From the NCBI GenBank assembly GCA_002707685.1, contig PANQ01000028.1, positions 1 to 58,087 on the forward strand: DNA of 58,087 bases, read 5' to 3'. Below the pieces are notes generated by a model, which was not told the origin of the DNA, made no database searches, and was given only the letters and a program-made list of their open reading frames with translations. Within the stretch, counting starts at the first letter, position 1; every line of letters starts with the position of its first letter. The translations under genes were made by a program, and so were the position numbers. The DNA is from Porticoccus sp. GTDB taxonomy: Bacteria; Pseudomonadota; Gammaproteobacteria; Pseudomonadales; Porticoccaceae. Positions 17,045-25,247 of this stretch are shown one piece after another.

Positions 17045-19201
17045 TTAGTGACCAGCGGCATCGGCATGTGCCGCCCCTCCATGCGCCTGCTGACGGATAT
17101 AGTGCCGCAAGTTCTCAAGATCCTCATCACTGAGGGTGTGGTACTTAGGCATCCCATTCCCAAGAAGTGCGCCATCACGAACAACCGACTCGAACGCTTT
17201 CTTGTCCAGAGGGATTGTGGAGGCACGGAGATCTGGCCCTTTTACGCCACCTGATACGGCGCCAGCACCGTGACAGGCAATACAAAGATCAAGCGCATAA
17301 ACACCAGCACCGGCTGCAGCTTTTTCTTCATCAACCTTGAAGTTCATATCAACGATTGGCTTGGCAACTTCAGGGGCAGGTTGCGCTGGAACATTAGCCT
17401 TGCCATCCAGTGCGAACGTAATCATACGGCGCTGATGAAGCCCATATTTCCAACCATGGCTTTCAAAGCCCACGTCTCCAGACCCTTGGAAGTTAGAGGT
17501 ATAGCCACCACCGGGACCAATCATTATGGCAACCATTTGTTTTCCATCGAGCTTATAGGTGATAGGCGGTGAGGAGATACCTAAGCCGGCATCATATTCC
17601 CAAACCACTTCACCATTTCGAGCATCGTAAGCCTTAAATTTTCCATCAGGGTGCCCCTGAAAGACAAGGTTACCGGCCGTGGTCAGTGTGCCGCCAGCCC
17701 AAGCAAATGGCTGCTCTACTTCCCAGACACGCTTCTGGGTCACTGGATCCCAGGCCTGGAGCGATCCAAGAGGCTTACCCGGCATGGTCTTCAGAGCGGC
17801 CCCTACGCCAAGCCCAAACCTAAATTTAGTGGCGCGAAAGTTCGTATCTGTATCCTTACCCGCATCTGTGAAATCCACTGATAAATGCATAGACGGGATA
17901 AAGGCCAATCCCAATTCCGGATTGAAGGACATGGCGTGCCAGTTATGCCCACCCCAGAAAGATGGGTAGATATTTTTCTTTCCATCAGGGTAAAAAGAGC
18001 TTTCTGGTATCACGTGCCGCTGCTTTTCGAGATCGAACTTGGTGGACCAATTGGCTTCCACGTACTTTTCAGCAGACAACACCTTGCCATTCGTACGATC
18101 GATCACATAGAAGAACCCATTTTTGGGTGCATGTATCGCAGCCTTTACATCTTTACCATCAATATTAAGATCGGCAAGAACGATATCCATATTCGAGTTA
18201 TAGTCCCAAGTATCGCCGGGGGCTGTCTGGACATGCCACTTATACTTACCAGTGTCAGCATCAAGCGCCACAACAGAACTCAGAAACAGGTTGTCACCGC
18301 CTTCAGGGCTACGAATTTTTCTATTCCAGGGAGATCCATTACCGGTACCAAATATGATTTGGTCAAATTCCTCATCATATGTCCATGCGTGCCAGGCGTT
18401 ACCACCACCACCGTGCTCCCACCATTTCCCGGTCCAGGTTTTAGCCGCCATTTCCATCGCTTCGTTTTCAAAACCATCAGCAGGGTTACCAGGAACAAGG
18501 TACCAGCGCCAGAGCTTCTCACCGGTCTCAGTATCATAAGCCGTTACAAAACCACGCGTGGGACCTATTTCCGTGCCGCCATTGCCAACAAACAACTTGC
18601 CATCAAATGCTTTGACATGACCGGTAATGTTCAATTGTGAATCTGCAGGAAAGGTTCTGGTTTGCCAGACCTCCTTACCGTCCTTTCTCGTGATGGCCAC
18701 AATACGACCATCCCAAGTAGCGATATAGAGCTTGTCACCATAGGTTGAAAGACCTCGGCTGTTGCCCCAAAACACACGACGCATACTCTTGCCTAAAACC
18801 TCTTTAGCAACTTTAGGGTCGTATTCCCAGAGCTTCTTACCTGTACGAGCATCAATGGCCCTAACGACATTCAAATGACCAATATGGTACATAACACCAT
18901 CAACAACCAGTGGTGTGCTCGCCATATCGGTTTTGTCTGGGATGTCGAAATACCACTCCGGTTTGAGTTTGCCGACATTCTTTACGTTGATATCTTTAAG
19001 CGGACTAAACCTCTGTTCCGAGTGTGTCCGCCCATAGGCAAGCCAATCGGCTGTATTGGATGTTTCGTTAATTTCTTTGTCAGTTATATTTCTGGCATGG
19101 TCGGCCGCTACTGTTACTGTGGATAGCGTCATGGACAGCAATGTCCCCATCACACAAACCGTGGCCAGCTTCCTGGTCTTTTTAACACGAGAAATATTCA
19201 T
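17045..19201 (-). CDS. PQQ-dependent alcohol dehydrogenase with cytochrome c domain
   Basis: This 718-residue periplasmic quinohaemoprotein oxidises an alcohol and passes electrons through its own haem. Residues 1-33 are a signal peptide. Residues about 40-600 form the eight-blade propeller with repeated W motifs (for example DARTGKKLWEYD and DARNGEVVWEYD). The catalytic base is D333 in TWDYN. The C-terminal domain has haem site C640-x2-C643-H644 and likely ligand M684. Two oddities: the usual neighbouring Cys-Cys is absent (FWGNSRG at 144-150), and the residue two after D333 is Asn, not the Asp of lanthanide enzymes. A good AAGGAAGGGA site precedes the ATG. It follows a porin gene by 57 bp. 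No PQQ synthesis gene is in the window. Confidence 0.92.
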   Translation of the reverse strand: MNISRVKKTRKLATVCVMGTLLSMTLSTVTVAADHARNITDKEINETSNTADWLAYGRTHSEQRFSPLKDINVKNVGKLKPEWYFDIPDKTDMASTPLVVDGVMYHIGHLNVVRAIDARTGKKLWEYDPKVAKEVLGKSMRRVFWGNSRGLSTYGDKLYIATWDGRIVAITRKDGKEVWQTRTFPADSQLNITGHVKAFDGKLFVGNGGTEIGPTRGFVTAYDTETGEKLWRWYLVPGNPADGFENEAMEMAAKTWTGKWWEHGGGGNAWHAWTYDEEFDQIIFGTGNGSPWNRKIRSPEGGDNLFLSSVVALDADTGKYKWHVQTAPGDTWDYNSNMDIVLADLNIDGKDVKAAIHAPKNGFFYVIDRTNGKVLSAEKYVEANWSTKFDLEKQRHVIPESSFYPDGKKNIYPSFWGGHNWHAMSFNPELGLAFIPSMHLSVDFTDAGKDTDTNFRATKFRFGLGVGAALKTMPGKPLGSLQAWDPVTQKRVWEVEQPFAWAGGTLTTAGNLVFQGHPDGKFKAYDARNGEVVWEYDAGLGISSPPITYKLDGKQMVAIMIGPGGGYTSNFQGSGDVGFESHGWKYGLHQRRMITFALDGKANVPAQPAPEVAKPIVDMNFKVDEEKAAAGAGVYALDLCIACHGAGAVSGGVKGPDLRASTIPLDKKAFESVVRDGALLGNGMPKYHTLSDEDLENLRHYIRQQAHGGAAHADAAGH

Positions 19202-19258
19202 TTGTTTAACTCCCTTCCTTGTATAGGATTATTTTTATTGACGAGGTCCGCATGGGGC

Positions 19259-20614
19259 TTAGAAGAAGTAAGTGACGCCCATTGAAAACAGATTAAGCTC
19301 ATCGACATCGTCATAGATTTCTTCTACAGCATCGGTTCCCTCAACATCGACATCCAGCTGCTCATATTTCATATACACAATCATCTTGCTACCGAAATAT
19401 TGCTCTAACGCCATACCGGTACGAGTCAATTTAGAACCTGTCACACCTTGCTCTCCAAGCAGTGCACTGTATTGATCATCATATTGTCCATACTCGGCAT
19501 AAAAGGCCGTATCACCCAGCTTGTTCCAACGCTTACGGATGCCCAGCTTGGTGTAATAGGCATTATTCTCATCCTCTGCGAACTCAGAGACATCACCACT
19601 GGCCTCTTCATGCTGCCAGGTAAATGAACCAAACAAGCCTGTTGCTGTATCCATCAAACCCATCTGCATGGTCAGCATTTCTGTTTCTGTATCACCCAAT
19701 GACACAGAAGTAACATCTACCAAAACAGGATCTCCACCGGCCGTCATCCCGGTATCTACACCAGCAACTGTGGTTACTGTTCGCTCAGCAACATTTGCAC
19801 CGCCATCGGCGTTATAGGCATAACCGACATGAAACCTCAGTTCCATATCACCAACTTTGTCACTGTATTTAGCAGCAATGTCATAGATGTCATCGTTTGC
19901 ATAACCGACGGCAATACTAACGGGACCAAAAGCTGGAAGGTCATACCGAACACCATTGCGGTAAACCCCATTACAGTCGATTCCAATACCCAAACCATTT
20001 AGCGTCATGCATTGAGCAAAGCTACCCCAAGTTGCTCCGCCTTCTAACAGGCCAGCACCCTCCGCGCCGCGGATAAAAAAACCGGAGCCACGAAACAAGG
20101 CTCCGACACCTGACCAAATAGTCATTGAGGGATCACCCAACACACCTATGTTATCTGTCGGCATGCTCTGCAAACCAATGGTAACCTTGCCCCAGCTACC
20201 TCCAATGAAAATACTGCTTCCAAGCAATCCGATATCACCACCATTAAAAGAATCCAGATTATCCTGGTTGGAAAAGACAAGCGGTGTAATCTGGCCACTT
20301 TCAATGCCATCCAGAAAGTTTGGATTACCGGAGAAGGGTTCGATAGTTACATCAAAACCCGCATTCAATTCTCCCGGCAGAGTTGCCGAGCCAGAAAAGG
20401 TAATCCGACTACCTAACGTAGTACCATTATCGGAGATCTGAACCGCATCACTACCTTCACCATCATCGTAATAAGATATGCTCTCATTAATCCACCCGGA
20501 TATATTCCATGATGGATTGATACCTTCATCAGAAAAGGCAATTAGCGGAAAATGAACAAAAAAGCATATTAGAATAAAATTAATAGATAATTTTTTATTA
20601 TTTAAAATAATCAT
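19259..20614 (-). CDS. Outer-membrane general porin
   Basis: This 451-residue protein has a signal peptide (about 1-28) and a Gram-negative porin pattern: WNISGWINESISYYDDG at the first strand, SWGKVTIGLQSMPTDN typical of the constriction-side strand of Omp32/PorB-like porins, and a C-terminal VTYFF. It is acidic, with many Asp/Gly turns. C202 and C214 may form a loop disulfide. AAGGA lies 10 bp before the ATG. It sits between the Cro/YdaS-like regulator (36 bp upstream) and the PQQ dehydrogenase (57 bp downstream), so it probably admits the dehydrogenase substrate. Confidence 0.82.
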   Translation of the reverse strand: MIILNNKKLSINFILICFFVHFPLIAFSDEGINPSWNISGWINESISYYDDGEGSDAVQISDNGTTLGSRITFSGSATLPGELNAGFDVTIEPFSGNPNFLDGIESGQITPLVFSNQDNLDSFNGGDIGLLGSSIFIGGSWGKVTIGLQSMPTDNIGVLGDPSMTIWSGVGALFRGSGFFIRGAEGAGLLEGGATWGSFAQCMTLNGLGIGIDCNGVYRNGVRYDLPAFGPVSIAVGYANDDIYDIAAKYSDKVGDMELRFHVGYAYNADGGANVAERTVTTVAGVDTGMTAGGDPVLVDVTSVSLGDTETEMLTMQMGLMDTATGLFGSFTWQHEEASGDVSEFAEDENNAYYTKLGIRKRWNKLGDTAFYAEYGQYDDQYSALLGEQGVTGSKLTRTGMALEQYFGSKMIVYMKYEQLDVDVEGTDAVEEIYDDVDELNLFSMGVTYFF

Positions 20615-20650
20615 ATTTACAATATCCTTATAATTGATAACTTATTATTT

Positions 20651-20917
20651 TTAAAACACTTCTGAAATTATTTTATTTATATCCATAAATATTTCCGGAT
20701 ACCTGACAAGGCTTTCCCTGGGAACCAGATCAAGCCTTCCATCAGATTTTTTTGCTATTCGCCCAGACACTATTTCTATTTTTATTGCTAACAAAGCGCT
20801 GGCAAAACGATGCTTCCCTGCCAGCTGATAAAGGTATGAAACTGAGTTGTTGCATACCTCCGCCAATTCAGCCCTCTCCCTTTTACTGGCTCTCTTCAAG
20901 AACTCACTTAGCTCCAT
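20651..20917 (-). CDS. Cro/YdaS-like DNA-binding regulator
   Basis: This protein is 88 residues from ATG 20917, which has AAAGG about 11 bp upstream; in-frame ATGs at 20941, 20953 and 20968 are alternatives. MELSEFLKRASKRERAELA followed by SVSYLYQLAGKHRFASALLAIKIE is the helix-turn-helix layout of YdaS/Cro-like proteins. These are small repressors usually found opposite a phage CI. It is the first gene of a block with the porin and PQQ dehydrogenase and is divergent from an S24-type repressor. No other phage genes are present. Confidence 0.7.
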   Translation of the reverse strand: MELSEFLKRASKRERAELAEVCNNSVSYLYQLAGKHRFASALLAIKIEIVSGRIAKKSDGRLDLVPRESLVRYPEIFMDINKIISEVF

Positions 20918-20949
20918 GCGCAACACTACCTTTAGCTCCATGCTCAATA

Positions 20950-20987
20950 ACATTAGCTTTAAGTCCAAAACAATTCAATATTGTTTT
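20950..20987 (-). promoter_or_regulatory. Promoter with overlapping palindromic operator
   Basis: On the minus strand TTGAAT (20978-20973) and TAATGT (20955-20950) are spaced by 17 bp and form a plausible promoter for the regulator-porin-dehydrogenase block. The -35 lies inside a perfect 8-bp inverted repeat, AAAACAAT-TCAAT-ATTGTTTT (20967-20987). A related TTGTCAACAA is at 21050-21059, and ACAAT half-sites recur between them. The layout resembles a CI/Cro operator region. Confidence 0.55.
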
Positions 20988-21097
20988 AGCACAATTTGTT
21001 TATCAGAATGCTAAACTGCCGCCCAAGCACTGCCCAAACACTGTTAGAATTGTCAACAACTAAAAAAACATGTACCAGCACACTCAGTAGCAAAGTC

Positions 21098-21784
21098 ATG
21101 TCGACAACACCCATAAATAGAAAGCTGCCATATATACGGCGGCAGAATCTTGAAGCCCTGATTTCAGAAGCCGGATCAGCGGTCACGCTCGCCAAGTTAA
21201 CCGGCACGAACAGCTCCTACCTAAGCCAAATTCGAAACCAAACGCCGACCCAGAATGGCACACCCAGGCAGGTAGGAATCAATTTGGCGGAGAAACTCGA
21301 AAAGGGTATGAACAAACCCATGGGATGGATGGATGAACCGCATACGTTTCACGCAATCAACCATAGAGAGCAAACCGCTTACGAGGACTTCCAACTAAGA
21401 TTTTTACCCGTGTTTTCATGGGAAAGCCTCGCCCCATCACGGGAAGAGTACGACCACCCTGACGCCAACCGCCTACCATGCCCTTGCCCCTGCAGCGAAC
21501 AATCTTTCGTTCTATCTATGGATAGCTGCAGCATGGAGCCAGCACTTTACGAGGGGGAAATACTCTTTGTGGATCCAGCTGTCGATGCCGAACCAGGCAA
21601 CTTTGTCATTTTTTTTGACCCATCGGCCAAACGTTTCAAATGCAGACAACTCATTCAAGACAGTGGTCGTTTATATCTGATGGCATTAAACCACGACTGG
21701 CCAAACAGAATTTTCGAGCTGAATAAGACCACAACTATTCATGGTGTTGTTATTTTTAAAGGACGATACTTAATTCCGATGTAA
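21098..21784 (+). CDS. S24-type repressor (CI/LexA-like), probably not self-cleaving
   Basis: This protein is 228 residues from ATG 21098. Residues about 10-75 form a Cro/CI-type helix-turn-helix (LAKLTGTNSSYLSQI). Residues about 100-228 are a peptidase-S24 fold, with S145 in DSCSMEPALYEGE and the LYLMALNHDWPNRI end seen in CI-like proteins. In an ungapped alignment with lambda CI the catalytic Lys is replaced by R183 (KCRQLIQDSG), and I see no Ala-Gly cleavage site. It may therefore respond to something other than RecA. It is divergent from the Cro/YdaS-like gene and its block. Confidence 0.82.
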   Translation: MSTTPINRKLPYIRRQNLEALISEAGSAVTLAKLTGTNSSYLSQIRNQTPTQNGTPRQVGINLAEKLEKGMNKPMGWMDEPHTFHAINHREQTAYEDFQLRFLPVFSWESLAPSREEYDHPDANRLPCPCPCSEQSFVLSMDSCSMEPALYEGEILFVDPAVDAEPGNFVIFFDPSAKRFKCRQLIQDSGRLYLMALNHDWPNRIFELNKTTTIHGVVIFKGRYLIPM

Positions 21785-21929
21785 GTTAACTTTCAACCGA
21801 TTTATTGGTGTCCAGCCTATTAAACTCGTCTCTAACTTGCACCTACTTTGGGTCATCTCCTCCCCAAGCTAGCGTTGACACAAAAGGAGAACAAGGCAGA
21901 GGAGAGGGCCTCCTCTGCCAGCTACAGGC

Positions 21930-22499
21930 TTACCCCACCCAACGATAGTCCGCAAACACATCATCCAGCTCAGTATGAAACAGGTGATTGCTGTAGTTGC
22001 TCAGCGTTTTCACCGCTATCGCCACAATCAATTCCAGCACTTGCTGTTCGGTATAACCTGCGGCCAGAAAACACTCCACTTCTGCACGTGAAGGAGCACC
22101 CCGTTTGTTCAACATGGTGACCACAAAGTCGTGCAATACCTGCAATTTCGGGTCATCAATTGGTGCGTTGTTGCGTATGGACTCCGTCACGTCAGCGGGA
22201 ACCCCCGACATTTTGTCCGCAATCATGCTGTGCGCACCCATGCAGTAGTCGCAACCGTTTTCACGGCTTATGGTCAGAAAAACCACTTCCTGTTCTGCTG
22301 GCGAAAAGGTGGCTTCCTGCCGGAATAACTGATAACCATTCAGGTACATCTTCAGCATGGAAGGCGCATTGGCCATCGTGGCGTACATGTTGGGAAGAAA
22401 ACCAAAGTTATTTTTTTGTTCGGTTAAAATATTTTTTATTTCCTCTGGCGCTGAATTCAGCTCCACTGCCGGTTGTGACATTTTGTATTCAGATTTCAT
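21930..22499 (-). CDS. AhpD-like carboxymuconolactone decarboxylase family protein
   Basis: The 189-residue all-helical protein has the AhpD redox motif C-x2-C with a following His in ENGCDYCMGAHS (near residues 82-93). The N-terminal FGFLPNMYATMANAP and the FLTISRENGC context match the peroxidase-related CMD proteins. Likely role: thiol-dependent detoxification of peroxides or electrophiles, or an uncharacterised dehydrogenase-like step. GGAG lies 9 bp before the ATG. It lies downstream of a TetR gene on the same strand and is probably its target. Confidence 0.88.
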   Translation of the reverse strand: MKSEYKMSQPAVELNSAPEEIKNILTEQKNNFGFLPNMYATMANAPSMLKMYLNGYQLFRQEATFSPAEQEVVFLTISRENGCDYCMGAHSMIADKMSGVPADVTESIRNNAPIDDPKLQVLHDFVVTMLNKRGAPSRAEVECFLAAGYTEQQVLELIVAIAVKTLSNYSNHLFHTELDDVFADYRWVG

Positions 22500-22662
22500 G
22501 GTATTTACTCCTGATATGGACTTTACGGTTCAAAATAGGGCAAAAATTTTTACGTTTATTTGCCAGTTACTCAAAAATACGGCAATTGATAGCACCCCTT
22601 CGCGAAATGGTTTTGATAAACAAACCAGGTGAGCTACCGATGCTCGTCCAAGGGCTTTTTTA

Positions 22663-22690
22663 CTAAAACATTTTAGGACTCAACGGTCCT
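22663..22690 (-). promoter_or_regulatory. Palindromes between the TetR gene and the AhpD-like gene
   Basis: CTAAAACATTTTAG (22663-22676) is a near-perfect palindrome, and AGGAC-TCAACG-GTCCT (22675-22690) follows directly. The GGACC/GGTCC half-site resembles the operator in front of the tetR gene. They lie 17 bp beyond the tetR stop and 164 bp before the AhpD-like gene, so either an operator for that gene or a weak terminator is possible. Confidence 0.35.
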
Positions 22691-22706
22691 TTAATCGGCA
22701 AAAAAA

Positions 22707-23294
22707 TTATTTGATGGAATCCATGATCAACGCCACCACAGGCTCCAGTTCACGTTTATCAATACCGGCCTTGACCATGGTTCGCAAGCCACTGACTCCG
22801 GAAAAATAGAAATTCACCAAACTATCCAGGGACGCAGACGAAGAAATCTCTCCCTGTTCCACGGCGAGTTCCATTGCGCGGCGAAAAACGTTCAATACTG
22901 CTCCGGCACCCGCTGCTACGGCCAACTGCACCTCGGGAATCCGCTGGGATAGCTCATTGGCGGTATTAACCAGCAGACATCCCCTGCGGCCCGTTTTCTG
23001 TTGAGCTTCCGCAACGATGTCCTCAAGAAATCCCCGAAGAAACTCCCTGGCGGAATTGTTCGCAGCCAGTTTTTCCTCCAATTGAACAACCATGCTTTTC
23101 CGGTAATGATCCAGGCATTGAATAAAAAGTTGCTGCTTGTTGCCAAAGGTCTGATAGAGGCTGCTTTTGGACAGGCACATCACCCGCAGCAAGTCCTGGA
23201 GAGATGTCGCTTCATAACCCACGGCCCAGAACTGCTGGGTCGCAGATTCCAGTGTACGGTCAATATCGAACTCTCTTGGCCTGCCCAGATTCAT
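22707..23294 (-). CDS. TetR-family regulator (NemR/AcrR-like)
   Basis: This 195-residue repressor has the TetR helix-turn-helix at residues 10-50 (TLESATQQFWAVGYEATSLQDLL and LSKSSLYQTFGNKQQLF) and a TetR_C-type ligand domain. The N-terminus GRPREFD is typical. Cys residues at 40, 60 and 105 (GRRGCLLVN) resemble the redox- or electrophile-sensing Cys of NemR. The promoter lies so close that the transcript probably starts at the ATG itself. It is likely autoregulated and the controller of the AhpD-like gene downstream. Confidence 0.9.
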   Translation of the reverse strand: MNLGRPREFDIDRTLESATQQFWAVGYEATSLQDLLRVMCLSKSSLYQTFGNKQQLFIQCLDHYRKSMVVQLEEKLAANNSAREFLRGFLEDIVAEAQQKTGRRGCLLVNTANELSQRIPEVQLAVAAGAGAVLNVFRRAMELAVEQGEISSSASLDSLVNFYFSGVSGLRTMVKAGIDKRELEPVVALIMDSIK

Positions 23295-23300
23295 GGATAA

Positions 23301-23329
23301 ATTATGGACCGATCAGTTCTATTTGTCAA
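23301..23329 (-). promoter_or_regulatory. Autoregulated, probably leaderless promoter of the TetR gene
   Basis: On the minus strand TTGACA (23329-23324) and CATAAT (23306-23301) are spaced by exactly 17 bp. The spacer and -10 carry an imperfect palindrome, TGGACCGATCAGTTCTA on the plus strand (23305-23321), similar to the NemR box TAGACC-N4-GGTCTA. Only 6 bp separate the -10 from the ATG, so the predicted transcript start is the A of the ATG. No ribosome site exists. Confidence 0.65.
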
Positions 23330-23361
23330 CTATCTGGAATTATTGCAGCATGCCAAGGTTC

Positions 23362-24366
23362 TCAACCACCGGTGGCATTCATAAAACGCACCACCTGTGG
23401 CTGGTCCGGATCATAAAAATGGTGCCTCTCCGGCTTGATGGCCATGGCTTCGACAATGGTGGTTTTGAGGGCAGCCATGTCGCCGGGGTGAGCGCGAATC
23501 ACGGCCCGCAGGTCCACCGAGTGCTCGTTGCCCAGGCACAGCAACAATTGCCCCTCACAGGTCACCCGCACACGGTTACAACTTTCACAAAAATTGTGAG
23601 AGTTTGGGGAAATAAAGCCAATCCGGCTGTTGCTACCGGGTATTCGGTAATACCGTGACGGCCCGGGAGATGTTTCCGCGCTGGCCATTAAGGGGTAGAA
23701 CCGGCCAATTCTGGCCCGAATTTCCTGACTGCTGACAAGCTCCTTCTGACGATCAGACCGACTTGTCACCCCGAGAGGCATCTCCTCAATAAAGCTGATA
23801 TCCAGGCCGTGCTCCAGAGCAAAATCCAGCAGTGCTATAACTTCGTCATCGTTCTGGCCACGCATGATTACCGCATTGATCTTGACCCGCTCGATACCGG
23901 CCCGCTTGGCAGCCGCGATGCCACTCAGGACCCGATGTAACTCGCCTGTGCGGGTAATCGCCGCAAAGCGCAGCGGTTGCAGGGAATCGAGGCTGATATT
24001 GATGCGTTTGACGCCGGCATCAACCAGCTCCCCCGCCACCGACTCAAGCCTTGCGCCGTTAGTGGTCAGCAGCAATTCGTCCAGCCCCGGCAATTTACCC
24101 AGGCTGTGTACCAGCGACATCAGATTGCGCCGCACCAGCGGTTCTCCACCGGTGAGGCGGATACGACTCACACCCAACTCGACAAACGCCTGACCAACAA
24201 ATGCCAGTTCTTCCAGAGTCAGCAACTGCTGACGCGGCACGAACACCATGTCCTCCGCCATGCAGTAGACACAGCGAAAATCACAGCGATCTGTTACCGA
24301 CAGGCGCAGATAGTTGACGACCCGGCCAAAGCGATCAGTCAGTACAGTTGATTTGCTGTCAGGCAT
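23362..24366 (-). CDS. moaA: GTP 3',8-cyclase MoaA (copy 2)
   Basis: This is a second full-length MoaA. I chose ATG 24366 because it gives 334 residues, exactly the length of the first copy; in-frame starts at 24375 and 24387 lack homologous sequence. Both cluster motifs ([15 protein letters not shown] with a third Cys 13 residues later), the TGGEPLVR motif and the terminal Gly-Gly are intact. Differences from copy 1 are conservative substitutions, about 70-75% identity by eye, which implies an old duplication or separate acquisition with both copies under selection. It is upstream of no other moa gene; mobA ends 199 bp upstream of it on the same strand. Confidence 0.95.
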   Translation of the reverse strand: MPDSKSTVLTDRFGRVVNYLRLSVTDRCDFRCVYCMAEDMVFVPRQQLLTLEELAFVGQAFVELGVSRIRLTGGEPLVRRNLMSLVHSLGKLPGLDELLLTTNGARLESVAGELVDAGVKRINISLDSLQPLRFAAITRTGELHRVLSGIAAAKRAGIERVKINAVIMRGQNDDEVIALLDFALEHGLDISFIEEMPLGVTSRSDRQKELVSSQEIRARIGRFYPLMASAETSPGPSRYYRIPGSNSRIGFISPNSHNFCESCNRVRVTCEGQLLLCLGNEHSVDLRAVIRAHPGDMAALKTTIVEAMAIKPERHHFYDPDQPQVVRFMNATGG

Positions 24367-24565
24367 AAATGACATAAGTACAGCCAAAAAGGGGGTAGTC
24401 TGGAGCGTACCCGATCAAAGCATCAGGTCAAGTCCAGAATACCTTTACCAGGCCCTTGACTGGTTAGCTCATCGGTTATTTTTCGGTCAGCAAAACGCAC
24501 GGCCCTTCGGAAGATACCGGCAACCAACTAGCCTGCCCGGTCACATTGACATGCCTTCTGGGCCC

Positions 24566-25132
24566 TCAATCGACGTCATCCATCATCTGCAGCACTTGCT
24601 GCCACTCCTCGGGCGTATTGGCATTAAGTAGCGCATCGGCATCCGTGATGGGCAATTGCCGACCGTTCAGTGCGGCAAGCATTCGCTTCAACGAACGCGG
24701 TTGATCGCTGCCTTCCGTAAAAGCTATATCGAGATAGTCTTGCAGGGATTGTGTAACTGGCAGGTATAGCGGCAGGTAACAACCCTCATAACAGACAGGT
24801 AAACCAGTTTTCTCGCCCTCTTCCAACAATGCCCCCAACACTGTTGTGGTCAACAGGGGCATATCCACGGGAAGGACCAGCAGTGCAGAGGGTTTTATGG
24901 TGTGCAGGACAGAATAGATAGCTGCCAGGGGGCCGGCCCTGGGAATCAGGTCGGGTATGCCTGAAGAACCGCCCGCCACGACCACATCAAGGCCAAGCGC
25001 GGCAAGCAACCCCCTGTTGAAATTTTCCATCGTCTGGTGGTTGCGCTGCAAAGAGGCCTTATCTGAGCCCATTCGCGTTGACAGTCCTCCAGCCAGAATT
25101 AAACCACTACAGGTATGCATGGCACTCGACAT
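24566..25132 (-). CDS. mobA: Molybdenum cofactor guanylyltransferase MobA
   Basis: MobA joins GMP to molybdopterin to form the MGD cofactor used by nitrate and DMSO reductases. The 188-residue Rossmann-type nucleotidyltransferase has the signature LILAGGLSTRMGSDKASL at residues 11-28, the Asp of LPVDMPLL and GPLAAI. It is the normal length. Two ATGs (25132 and 25120) are possible. It lies upstream of moaA copy 2, so cofactor synthesis and guanylylation are probably linked here. Confidence 0.92.
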   Translation of the reverse strand: MSSAMHTCSGLILAGGLSTRMGSDKASLQRNHQTMENFNRGLLAALGLDVVVAGGSSGIPDLIPRAGPLAAIYSVLHTIKPSALLVLPVDMPLLTTTVLGALLEEGEKTGLPVCYEGCYLPLYLPVTQSLQDYLDIAFTEGSDQPRSLKRMLAALNGRQLPITDADALLNANTPEEWQQVLQMMDDVD

Positions 25133-25204
25133 TCAGGTTATGAAAATGAACCAAAACAGGTTCTTTGAGATACTAGCACTCGGGCACAAAGCCCGCAGCC
25201 ATAA

Positions 25205-25231
25205 AAAAACCGCGCCAATAGCGCGGTTTTT
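25205..25231. terminator. Bidirectional rho-independent terminator
   Basis: AAAAACCGCGC (25205-25215) and GCGCGGTTTTT (25221-25231) form an 11-bp stem with loop CAATA. Read on the minus strand it ends the cytochrome c5 transcript, with a run of seven T after the stem. It stands 17 bp after that gene's stop and separates it from mobA. Confidence 0.9.
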
Positions 25232-25247
25232 ATCATAAAAGAGCCGA

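Noticed and set aside
17045-19201. Lanthanide-dependent (XoxF/ExaF-like) dehydrogenase
   Set aside because: The residue two after the catalytic Asp is Asn rather than Asp, and the protein has a fused cytochrome domain as in quinohaem alcohol dehydrogenases.
20651-20917. Toxin-antitoxin pair
   Set aside because: The helix-turn-helix gene has no adjacent toxin-like partner; the next genes are a porin and a dehydrogenase.
20651-21784. Prophage
   Set aside because: Only the repressor pair and operator are phage-like; no integrase, replication or structural genes occur on either side.
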